A stretch of 64,000 nucleotides of DNA from Flavobacterium eburneipallidum (GTDB lineage: Bacteria > Bacteroidota > Bacteroidia > Flavobacteriales > Flavobacteriaceae), in NCBI RefSeq assembly GCF_027111355.2, contig NZ_CP114291.2:1240001-1304000 (forward strand). The letters run 5' to 3'. Under the pieces are notes generated by a model, which did no database searches, was not told the DNA's origin, and saw only the letters and a program-made list of their open reading frames with translations. The position numbers and the translations under genes were made by a program. Positions 8,828 to 18,200 of the stretch are shown one piece after another (position 1 is the first letter of the stretch; each line of letters begins with the position of its first letter).

Positions 8828-10723
8828 TTAATAGTTAAAACCATAATAATTCTGAATATTCCCTCTATGATCAGTTATTACTTTAGATGGATAAGGGCAT
8901 AAGTATCGCAAAGGCGCATTAGGATTTACCGATGCCGCATTATTGAAATTGATAAATCCTCTGAAACTCCATTTGATATCATTTCGTGGTTCATAAGCTT
9001 GGGAATCGCTATTTAACGAATACCAACTTGTAGCAAACACAAGTTCGTTGTAACCTGCTGGACGAGCTTGTATAATCGGATCAATTCCTTTGATGTCTAA
9101 AATAGTTCTACCTGCATTAGCTGGATCGGGGATGTTTTTCCAATATACACTTCCAGGAACTTCATTTAATCCAGGCACATAAGCTCCATTGGCTACTTTA
9201 CCCCAGTTCACCAATTTATTATATTGGTTGTAAATTACTTCTCCAAATTTATTCCAGCGAGCCAAGTCAAACTTACGTTTGCTTTCGCCACCAAATTCCC
9301 AAGCACGCTCATCCATAATGGCTTGGAAAAACAAATCTGGCGACGATTTAGAATCAACATAGTTATCTACTTTTGCTGACCAATCTACTTTGTCAAATGC
9401 TCTGCGACGTACGCGTTTCAAACATTCGCGAGCATCATCACGTACACCAAAGCGTTCGTTTACTGCTTCGGCATACATCAATAAAACATCAGCAAATCGC
9501 ATCCATGAATAATTGATACCAGTTGCACTTGTACTAGTACTACCAAGCGGTGCGGTCATATATAATTTTGACCATTTGGCAACAGCCAACTGTGCTAAAT
9601 TTAATCGAATGGCTTGGTTCAGATTTAAGTCATACGAAAAAGGCGCACAGGTAATATCTCGTCTCAAATCAGTATTATCAAATGAGTACAAATAGGTTCC
9701 ACACAAACTAAGACTTCCTGAAGCACTTCCGTAAGGATGATTTCCTTCTGCAATCGGAATACCAACGGCATATCCATATTCACCCGAGGAGTTTTTCAAC
9801 AAGGGTAACGAAAACATAACGTCATCATTAACTGGTGTTTGCCAATTATTTTGTCCAATCCAAAAATCACGATAACTCAATTTTAGATCGTGTTGCTTCT
9901 CGTTTATTGCTTTGCCTAAATATTCGATGGCAATATCATAATACAATTCATGATTATCTCCACGAACCATTTGACCAATTTTAGAAGGATCGTTTAAATC
10001 TGGACGTAAAGCCCAACCTCCACGAGTAAGAGCAATTAATCCGATCAAACCTTGATTAAAACTTCTTGAGGCTTGTTCTGTACCATATTTTAGTTCACTA
10101 GGATATTGCATTAGTGGCTCAACAGATTTCAAATCAGCTATCAGAAATTCAAGAATTTTATTTCTATCGGTAACTCCTCCTGTAAAATCTTCTCCACCAG
10201 CAGATGATTTGGTACGAAACACCACGTCACCCCAAATGCGGATTAGGTCTAGATATACCATGGCACGAAGTGTTTTGACTTCACCATAAAGTTGGGTTAT
10301 ATTAGATGCTTTGTCTTTCTTGTCTGCTTGATATATAGCTGATTTTTCAATTCCTTCGATAACATCATTAGACATATTAATAATTTTGTACATCGCATTC
10401 CAAGTGGAATTCAAAGTAGTCCAATACGGTTTGGGTTCGTAACAAGCAATATCTGAACCGTTCACATTAACTGTATTTGTTGAAACACCCGACATCTCTA
10501 CATCGGTATTCGGGTTAAATACAAAGGCAAGACGATTAGAATACGCATCGTTACTCAACATAAGGGTATATACGCCAGCAACTGCTGATCGTATTTCATT
10601 TTCGGTACTGAAAACTTCAGCTTCAGTAAAACCCGTTTCTGGTTGTACTTCCAAATAATCTTCGCAAGCAGTAAAACCAAGTGCAAAAGTTAATAGAAGA
10701 CTTAATAATATCTTTTTCTTCAT
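8828..10723 (-). CDS. SusD/RagB-family starch-binding-like lipoprotein, pectin oligosaccharide capture
   Basis: The 631-aa protein begins with a lipoprotein signal (LLTFALGFTAC, Cys20) followed by EDYLEVQPETGFTEAEVF, a typical SusD N-terminus. The body has the TPR-rich helices of the family, for example LRAMVYLDLIRIWGDVVF near 150. The C-terminal half carries the usual conserved segments YSWMRFADVLLMYAEAVNE and ERAWEFGGESKRKFDLARW. It caps the SusC barrel and binds glycan on the cell surface. It starts 18 bases after susC. Substrate specificity (pectin fragments) is inferred from the neighbouring CE8, GH28 and GH105 genes. Confidence 0.96.
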   Translation of the reverse strand: MKKKILLSLLLTFALGFTACEDYLEVQPETGFTEAEVFSTENEIRSAVAGVYTLMLSNDAYSNRLAFVFNPNTDVEMSGVSTNTVNVNGSDIACYEPKPYWTTLNSTWNAMYKIINMSNDVIEGIEKSAIYQADKKDKASNITQLYGEVKTLRAMVYLDLIRIWGDVVFRTKSSAGGEDFTGGVTDRNKILEFLIADLKSVEPLMQYPSELKYGTEQASRSFNQGLIGLIALTRGGWALRPDLNDPSKIGQMVRGDNHELYYDIAIEYLGKAINEKQHDLKLSYRDFWIGQNNWQTPVNDDVMFSLPLLKNSSGEYGYAVGIPIAEGNHPYGSASGSLSLCGTYLYSFDNTDLRRDITCAPFSYDLNLNQAIRLNLAQLAVAKWSKLYMTAPLGSTSTSATGINYSWMRFADVLLMYAEAVNERFGVRDDARECLKRVRRRAFDKVDWSAKVDNYVDSKSSPDLFFQAIMDERAWEFGGESKRKFDLARWNKFGEVIYNQYNKLVNWGKVANGAYVPGLNEVPGSVYWKNIPDPANAGRTILDIKGIDPIIQARPAGYNELVFATSWYSLNSDSQAYEPRNDIKWSFRGFINFNNAASVNPNAPLRYLCPYPSKVITDHRGNIQNYYGFNY

Positions 10724-10741
10724 TTTTTTTAGATTTATAAA

Positions 10742-13700
10742 TTAAAATGATAATTGTACTCCAAAAGTGTAATTTCTTGTTCTTGGATAAGCGTTATAAT
10801 CAATGTTAGGGGTTAATCCTGTTTCTAAATTAACCTCTGGATCGTAGCCTGAATAATTAGTCCAAATAAATAAATTGGAACCCGTTGCATACAAACGAAC
10901 TTTGTTAAAGAACATTTTTTTAGTTGAAGTAAAAGGAATTGTATAACCTAGAGAAAGCATACTTAATCGTAAAAAAGAACCATCTTCAACAGCATAAGAC
11001 ATGGCTATAGGACGACCAATTGAAGTTGGATTCCACATCGTAGCATTTTGATTGTACTGGCCTAAAATCTCTGGCGAATAGCGGAGATCATTCCCCATAT
11101 CATCAAAGTTACGCCAACGATTTTCTGACGATACTTCCGATCCTAAATTATTTTGGTTGTTTTGATACCAAGAAGTCATCATAATTTTATTGGCATTGTA
11201 CACATCAAAACCATATACGAAATTGAAAAAGCTAGTTAGGTCAAAATTTTTCCAAACTGCATTAAATCCGAATCCACCTGAAAAATTGGGATTGGTATCC
11301 CCAATAACTTGTCTGTCTTGATCACCAATTACATAAGTGTTTGCATCTGTTTCGTCCACAGGAGTCAACTTTTTGAACTTGGCATTTCCTGGACGTGGAT
11401 CGCCCGAAAGGTTTTTGGAGTTTGCCACACCTTCTTTTAGTTTCCAAACTCTAGTTAATGGATCGAAGGAATCAAAATCATCCATGGTATAAAAACCATC
11501 ATTTACAAAACCGTAAATCAATCCTTTTGTACCTCCAACATAAGCACGATAATCATCATCATTTAGCAATTGTGTGCCTGCCCATCCGGAACTAAGAATC
11601 CATTCGTTCTCACCGCTTGAAAGGGCATCAATTTTATTTTTGTTGTATCCAATATTGAAATTCAAATCCAGTTGAAAATCTTTTTTCTGTATCACACCCG
11701 CAGTGATACCAAAATCAATTCCTTTATTGGATGTTTGTCCTACATTGGTCATAATTTTATTAAAGCCTGATACTCCAGCAATATCAGATGGCACCAACAA
11801 ATCTTTAACGGTATTTTTATAAAATTCGATATTACCTGTAAGACGATCTTTGAAGAACCCAAAATCAAAACCAAGATTTGTAGAATAAGTTGTTTCCCAT
11901 TTCACTTCTGGATTACTTAAAAAATTGCCATTATAAAAATTATAATAAGAATGATCTGTTTCGCCCCAACCCACTGAACGATTTCGGGAAACACCATAAT
12001 ATTTAGCATACAAATCGCCACTAATTCTATCGTTACCAGAAACACCATAGCTCAAACGCATTTTCAAATTTGAAACGGTTTTGCTGTCTTTCAAGAAATC
12101 TTCGCTAGACATTTTCCAAGCTACTGCTGCTGCTGGAAAAGCTCCCCAACGATTTTCAGGACCAAATTTTGTAGAGCCATCAGCACGAATAGTAAAGGTG
12201 GCAATGTATTTATCATTATAAGCATAATTGGCACGACCGAAGAAAGATGAAATTCTATTTGGCGAACCTGCTGTAGAACCGTTTTCATAAGGTGTTCCTA
12301 AAGCAAGATTATTTAAAGCTTTTTCTCCTGATATCGTTTCTGGAAAATATCGAGTTTTATAATATTTGCTAACGCTGCTTTGGTCTTTCATTTCTTGACC
12401 TAACATAAATTGAAAATCATGAACGGTATTGTGCTTAAAATTATAATTTAAAACATTGGTCATTTGCCAACGAGGACTTTGAGTGCTTCCCCACTGTACT
12501 ACTGGTTGATTATTGTTAGCATTTGCAGTACCAGTATCTGTACCCCAGAAGCGACCGTCTTCTTCGTATTGGTATTGGAAGCCAAAGGAGCTACGAAAGC
12601 TTAAACCATCAATAATATTCCAAGTCAATGCGCCAACTGTATTAAAAGTACGTGAATTACGATTGCGATAATTTTTTTCAGCTGCCTCTATTGGATTAAA
12701 CCGTGTAATAGGTTGATAATCTTCAGGGTCAAAATAAGTATTGTCTTCAGGCAGTGTCATGTATTCTTGCAAACCAAGTGTTGGTGCTTGACGCAGTGCA
12801 TCCAGTAGGCTAACACCTTCAGTACCTGAACCTTCAATAGTTCGGTCTATAAAACGAGATTGGTATTCAAACGTAAATTTGTCGGATAATTTAGTAGTAA
12901 GCATAAAGTTCATATTGGTTTGCTTCATACCTGTTCCTACTAATACTCCAGGCTGATCCTGATTCACTACGGCAAACTTGTATTTCGTTTTTTCGCTACC
13001 ACCGCTAAGATTAAAATCAAGGTATTTAACGATTGGATTAGTGCCAAAGATTTCATCCTGCCAATCAACTCCCTTTTCGCCTTGATAAATATACAATTCA
13101 TTGGCACGCCCGTATCTGTTGAAGAAAGCAGTTGGATTTGAACTACGTCCGCGTTCGTACTCATATTGCATCAAAGTAAACTCATAAGGATCCATCACAT
13201 CCAGATGATTCGAAAGCGTTTTCATCTGCATATAACTATTTACGCTTACTGATATTTTTCCTGCTTTCGGTTTTTTAGTCGTAATTACAACTACACCATT
13301 AGCTCCTCGAGCACCATATATGGCAGTTGATGCAGCATCTTTTAATACATCTATCGATTCAATATCCGTTGGTGGAATATCATTTATGTTAGCAACCTCA
13401 AATCCATCCACCAAAAACAAAGGAGAATTATCTTGAGTAATAGAACCTCCTCCACGAACTCTAATCATAATTTCAGCACCCGGAGAACCATCTGCTGAAG
13501 TAACCTGAACCCCAGGTAATCTTCCTACCAATGCTTCGGCGACAGAACTGGTTGGGACTTTTTCTAATGTAGTCCCTTTTATACTAGAAACGGCACCGGT
13601 CAGATTTCCACGTTTTTGTGTTCCGTAACCAATTACCACTACTTCATTCAATTCACTTGTCGATTCTTTCATTTCGATAACAATTCCAGAAGTACGCCCT

Positions 13701-13963
13701 TTTAAAGGCACAGTAACATCTTCCATACCTATAAATTTAACCACCAATACAGCTGTGTTGGGATCCTTTACTCTTATAGAAAATTTACCATCCATATCAC
13801 TGGAAGTGTTGCTATTTTCGTTTTTTACTATGATTGTTGCAGATGGAATCGAGCCTATTTTATCTCGCACTACACCCGTTACGGTTACCAATTTTTGAGC
13901 GTAACCACTAGCTGTCAATAACAAGAGGGCTAAAACGCTCACGATATGTTTTTTTATCGTCAT
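10742..13963 (-). CDS. SusC/RagA-family TonB-dependent outer-membrane transporter
   Basis: The 1073-aa protein imports oligosaccharides across the outer membrane using TonB energy. Residues 1-22 are a signal peptide (LLLLTASGYAQ). A carboxypeptidase-like regulatory domain spans about 26-100 and ends in a TonB-box-like region with the SusC hallmark ELNEVVVIGYGTQKRG. The plug domain follows (GRLPGVQVTSADGSPGAEIM, then IDVLKDAASTAIYGARGANG around 200-220). The remainder is a beta-barrel ending in YTFGVQLSF, with a terminal Phe as expected for outer-membrane insertion. It lies 53 bases after the first lipoprotein gene and 18 bases before susD. Confidence 0.97.
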   Translation of the reverse strand: MTIKKHIVSVLALLLLTASGYAQKLVTVTGVVRDKIGSIPSATIIVKNENSNTSSDMDGKFSIRVKDPNTAVLVVKFIGMEDVTVPLKGRTSGIVIEMKESTSELNEVVVIGYGTQKRGNLTGAVSSIKGTTLEKVPTSSVAEALVGRLPGVQVTSADGSPGAEIMIRVRGGGSITQDNSPLFLVDGFEVANINDIPPTDIESIDVLKDAASTAIYGARGANGVVVITTKKPKAGKISVSVNSYMQMKTLSNHLDVMDPYEFTLMQYEYERGRSSNPTAFFNRYGRANELYIYQGEKGVDWQDEIFGTNPIVKYLDFNLSGGSEKTKYKFAVVNQDQPGVLVGTGMKQTNMNFMLTTKLSDKFTFEYQSRFIDRTIEGSGTEGVSLLDALRQAPTLGLQEYMTLPEDNTYFDPEDYQPITRFNPIEAAEKNYRNRNSRTFNTVGALTWNIIDGLSFRSSFGFQYQYEEDGRFWGTDTGTANANNNQPVVQWGSTQSPRWQMTNVLNYNFKHNTVHDFQFMLGQEMKDQSSVSKYYKTRYFPETISGEKALNNLALGTPYENGSTAGSPNRISSFFGRANYAYNDKYIATFTIRADGSTKFGPENRWGAFPAAAVAWKMSSEDFLKDSKTVSNLKMRLSYGVSGNDRISGDLYAKYYGVSRNRSVGWGETDHSYYNFYNGNFLSNPEVKWETTYSTNLGFDFGFFKDRLTGNIEFYKNTVKDLLVPSDIAGVSGFNKIMTNVGQTSNKGIDFGITAGVIQKKDFQLDLNFNIGYNKNKIDALSSGENEWILSSGWAGTQLLNDDDYRAYVGGTKGLIYGFVNDGFYTMDDFDSFDPLTRVWKLKEGVANSKNLSGDPRPGNAKFKKLTPVDETDANTYVIGDQDRQVIGDTNPNFSGGFGFNAVWKNFDLTSFFNFVYGFDVYNANKIMMTSWYQNNQNNLGSEVSSENRWRNFDDMGNDLRYSPEILGQYNQNATMWNPTSIGRPIAMSYAVEDGSFLRLSMLSLGYTIPFTSTKKMFFNKVRLYATGSNLFIWTNYSGYDPEVNLETGLTPNIDYNAYPRTRNYTFGVQLSF

Positions 13964-14016
13964 AACTACTATATTATTATTTAGATTTATTTTTAGAACT
14001 TTTCATTATCTAGACT

Positions 14017-14832
14017 TTATTTGACCATTATTTCACCGTTAATGGTCACTACATAATCTTTAATAATTGCAGTATTTGGATCATTCAAATTAAAATCAAT
14101 GTTGGTAACTCCGTTTGGTAAAATTGGAAAGCTACCCTCAAATTCTTTTGTATTAATAACAACTGAATCTGCATTTAGAAATTCTATTTTAACACGAACA
14201 TTATTTGCTTCGTCATCGGTTTGGAATACAATAAAATCGTCTAAATAGTTTACTCCTCCAGAAGTTGTTTTTTTAGATCTCGCTACCGAGATATCCTCTT
14301 TGACAAAAGTTTCATCAACAGGTTTGTATCCACTTCGTTTTACAAAAACAGTTGTTTTTATGGTCGAATAACTTGGATCTCCTACAATATCTTTAGCTTT
14401 CAATCGCAAGGTTCCGGTTCTGGTTAAGATATTCATCGTAAGGGTATCTGCAAATGGAGAAGCATAAGGCATCGCCGCCGACATATTTACCTTTTGATCG
14501 GCATTGACTGCTTGAGGAACGACCAAGTCTTTTAGATTAACAGGTGAAGTAACCATTTGCGCTGGAATGTCAGTAGCTATAAAACTGTAGCTACCATTTT
14601 CGAGAGCAAAACGATAGTGTGAGCTATAGTTTCCAAAATAATCACCGTTATCTTTATAAATAAAAATAGGTAATGTTGTAATACCTGTATTCAATCGCCA
14701 TGGTTCCCCATTCAATTGAATCTTATAATCTCTAACAACTGAAGTGTCATATTTTATTTCATCTTCAGCACAAGCAATAGTCAATAAAGCTAGTAGTCCA
14801 TAACCAAGGATCCTATTTATTATCTTTTTCAT
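14017..14832 (-). CDS. Exported lipoprotein of unrecognised family, first gene of the pectin operon
   Basis: The 271-aa protein has a lipoprotein signal (LLALLTIAC, Cys21) followed by acidic residues AEDE. The mature part seems all-beta and contains RTGTLRLKAKDIVGDPSYS and a C-terminal VTINGEIMVK. This resembles small lipoproteins of the DUF3823 or fimbrillin (FimB/Mfa2-like) kinds found beside SusCD, but I cannot assign a family. Its position before susC in the same direction suggests an accessory surface role in glycan binding or assembly of the SusCD complex. It has no catalytic motif that I recognise. Confidence 0.75.
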   Translation of the reverse strand: MKKIINRILGYGLLALLTIACAEDEIKYDTSVVRDYKIQLNGEPWRLNTGITTLPIFIYKDNGDYFGNYSSHYRFALENGSYSFIATDIPAQMVTSPVNLKDLVVPQAVNADQKVNMSAAMPYASPFADTLTMNILTRTGTLRLKAKDIVGDPSYSTIKTTVFVKRSGYKPVDETFVKEDISVARSKKTTSGGVNYLDDFIVFQTDDEANNVRVKIEFLNADSVVINTKEFEGSFPILPNGVTNIDFNLNDPNTAIIKDYVVTINGEIMVK

Positions 14833-15143
14833 AGTACAGAATTTAAAAATTGAAATTCTTTAATAGATACTGATAATCGAGGTAATTTTATCAATTTATC
14901 CCTTTGATTGCATGACACTAATGACTGGACAGAAGTGTTAAATTGTTTCATAAGCTTATTTTTTAGTTAGTTATTATCAAGTCTTTTTAGACTTATGGTT
15001 AGAGGACAAAACTAGATAGATGGAATCCTAATGGAGTGTACATATTGCTTTTCGACAAGGGGGTAATTGCTATTTTTACCAATAAATTAACGAATCAATA
15101 AATAATTAAGGTATTTTTTTTACTATGTGAAAATTTAAAAAGA

Positions 15144-15151
15144 CAAATATA
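15144..15151 (-). promoter_or_regulatory. Candidate -7 element for the pectin operon
   Basis: TATATTTG on the minus strand matches the Bacteroidota -7 consensus TAnnTTTG. It lies downstream of the terminator of the regulator gene and about 310 bases upstream of the first PUL gene. No good -33 element is present, which would fit a promoter needing the activator. The alternative at 15007-15014 is equally good by sequence. Confidence 0.4.
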
Positions 15152-15226
15152 TTTTTAACGCAAATTCAGTTTATAGAAAACGAAAAAGGAAAATTGGGCT
15201 AATCAGGTTAATTTTTTGCACAAAAA

Positions 15227-15250
15227 AAACAGAGACAAAAGCCTCTGTTT
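15227..15250 (-). terminator. Intrinsic terminator of the hybrid two-component regulator
   Basis: An 8-bp stem (15227-15234 with 15243-15250, CAGAG core) has an 8-nt loop and is followed on the minus strand by a run of Ts (A-run at 15222-15226 on the plus strand). It lies 24 bases after the stop codon of the regulator. Confidence 0.8.
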
Positions 15251-15274
15251 AAGTAGAATTTAATAGGTGATTAT

Positions 15275-18200
15275 CTAGCGATGCAATTGGCGGTATTCAG
15301 CTGGGGTAGCATTGAATTTAGTCTTGAAACATTTTCCAAAATATTTTAAATCATTAAAACCAACTTCAAAACAAATTTCCTTGATCAGCATATCTTCGTT
15401 TTTGATTAATTCTGCAGCTGCATTCAATCGCATATCACGAATAAATAATACTGGGGAAACTCCAGTTATACTTTTAAGTTTATTAAAAAAACTAGCCCTA
15501 GACATATACATTAGTTTTCCTAATTCATCTACCGAAAAATCAGATTTTGATATGTTTTCGTTCACAAATTGAATTACCTGCTGCATAAATTTATGATCTT
15601 TGTTAGAAATTTGCAGTGGTTTTACTTCTGAAATTTCAGCAATATCACCTGTAGAATACAATTTTTGAAGAAGCATTCGCTGTTCTAAAACATTCTTTAC
15701 TCTTGCTTTCAAAAAACTTACATTAAATGGCTTGGTCAAATAATCATCAGCACCATATTCTAACCCTTCTAATTTGCTTTCAATGGCTGTTTTTGCGCTA
15801 AGCAAAATCACTGGAATATGACTCGTAGCGATGTTATTCCTAATTGACTTGAGCATTTCTATACCATCCATTTGAGGCATCATAATGTCACTAATAATGA
15901 AATTTGGGGATAAATTTTCAGCTTTCAAATGTCCTTCAATTCCATTTTTTGCCACATAAATAGTGTATTCCTCTTCTAGCACAGAAACAATAAAATTCCT
16001 CAATTCAGGATCATCTTCTACAATTAGACCCACTGGTTTGCCTTGCTTTACTTCTTCTACTATTTCTTCAACAGCTTCGTTTTTTTCAATAGCAATTTCG
16101 TCTATTATAGGTTTTTCAGCTTCTTCAAATAATAGCGTTGCATCTTCATTAAAATGACTATATCCTTTTAAAAAGTAAATTTGAAAACTACTGCCTTTGC
16201 CCGACACGCTATCTACTACGATATTGGCACCATGCTTATCGACTAAATCTTTGACTATCGAAAGTCCAAGACCCGTACTCGGATTATTAGGATTTTCATT
16301 GTAATTAGAAAAACGTACAAACAATCGTTTTTGAACAGCTGGATTAATGCCAGGTCCGTTATCTACAACCTTTAGTACAACTTGTTTGTCCAATTCTTCC
16401 ACAATCACTTCAATGGTATCTCCTTTTTTGCAATATTTAAAAGCATTTGAAATTAGATTGACCAAAATTTTATCCAAACTATCTGCATCAGCCCATACAA
16501 TTGGCGATGATGTCTTTACATTTACATCTAAACGAATCTCACTTTGGCTACTTATTTCCCTAAAATTTTCACATACTTTAGCAGTAAATTTACCTAAATC
16601 TATTGCTCTGACTTCCATTTTTCTATTTTGAATTCTTCTTAAATCCAAAATTTGATTCACCAAATTCAACAATCGGTTACTACTTCTTTCAATTCCTTGG
16701 AGTTGGGTTTTAACCGAATCTGGAATACTTATGTCAGAAAGCATTTTCTCTAAAGGAGCAGTAATCATGGTAAGCGGAGTTCGTATTTCATGTGAAATAT
16801 CAGTAAAAAACTTGAGCTTCAATTCAGAAACCTCGTGTTCAATTTGCACCTCGTTTCGCAGCTTGATTATGGTCAAAAAAATACGTCTAAACAACATAAA
16901 AAGACCAACAGCCAATATGACATAACAAACCAAAGCCAAATTAGTCCACCAAATCGAAGGGAGAATAGTAATGTTTATTTTTCTTTCGTTATTCATCCAC
17001 AAATTGTGATTGTTAGTAGAAGCTAGTAAAAGGGTATATTTTCCTCGGCTTAAATTGGTATAATTAATAGATTGTCCTCCTTTGATGTAATTCCAGCCCT
17101 CATCGATACCTTCTAGCTTATAGCGATAGACTATGTTTTCATTTTTAATATAATCTAGAGCCGAAAATTGAACTCTAAAAAAATTCTGGTTGTGTTCTAA
17201 AACTACTTCTTTTAACAAATCGGGATCAGTAGCAGTTTCTGGATATAGTTCATTTAATTCTTTATTATTGACAGCAAATCCAGTTATTGCTAAATAAGGT
17301 TTAAATGTTAACGGTTTTATATTTTCAGGTCTAAAACAAACCGCTCCATCAGAATAACCCAAAACAATTTCACCATTAGCAAGGCGACATTTCGTGGCTT
17401 CTGAAAAAATTTCGTTGCCTATAATCGATTTTAATTCAGGAAAAGTTTCTGCCGTGTTTTTTTCAAGATCAAACCGAACGACTTGATTATCTGCCATCAA
17501 CCACATTTTTCCAGATTTGTCTTCTTGAATAGCTACCACTTCATCCAGAGGAAAGCCTATAGTTTCTGCTCCAAAGGATTGAATCTTTGGTTCTTGTTTT
17601 TTATTCAAATCAACCAATAGAATTCCTTTTCCGTTAGTTGCCAATGCCAATCTGTTTTTTGAAGTAACCACAATATCCAAAATATCATTGCCTGCAACTT
17701 GCGGAAATTCTTTAAATTGTAAATTAGCAGTAGCTTTGTTTTCTCCTGAAAAAGAGAACAATTTATATGAAGAAATAAAAAACAATTGATGGTCTTTATT
17801 TTCAACAATAGAGCGGACTCTATCTGCTGATTTTATGGGATAATTTTTCCATTCGTTTCGATAATTAATAAAACGAATTCCTTTGTTTGACTCCTGAATC
17901 AGATTTACACCGCCTCCCCAAGTAGTCAAATAAATTTTGCCCGAAGCTGCCTGAAAAATTCTATAAATTTTATCCGAACTGATACTGTATCGATCCCGTT
18001 CATTGTACTTGTAATGGATGACTTTATAATTAAACGGTTGTTCCTTTGGTATCAGACAAAATAATCCATTCCCTTTCGTTCCCAACCAAATTCTACCTTT
18101 GTTGTCCTCCAACATGTGATATATATCTGAGCCCCATTCTGGACTATTGGCAGATAAAGTACCATCGGCTCCGAGCATACCAATTTTATTTTTTCTCGAA

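Larger units (their letters stand above)
14833..15274. other. Intergenic region between PUL operon and its regulator
   Basis: This 442-base stretch has no open frame of note. Two minus-strand -7 matches lie in it, at 15144-15151 (TATATTTG) and 15007-15014 (TAGTTTTG). Neither has an exact TTTG -33 element at 18-21 bases. Either would give the operon a leader of roughly 170-300 nt. A short hairpin (arms 14979-14984 and 14989-14994) lies in that leader. The terminator of the regulator gene occupies 15227-15250. Confidence 0.55.
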
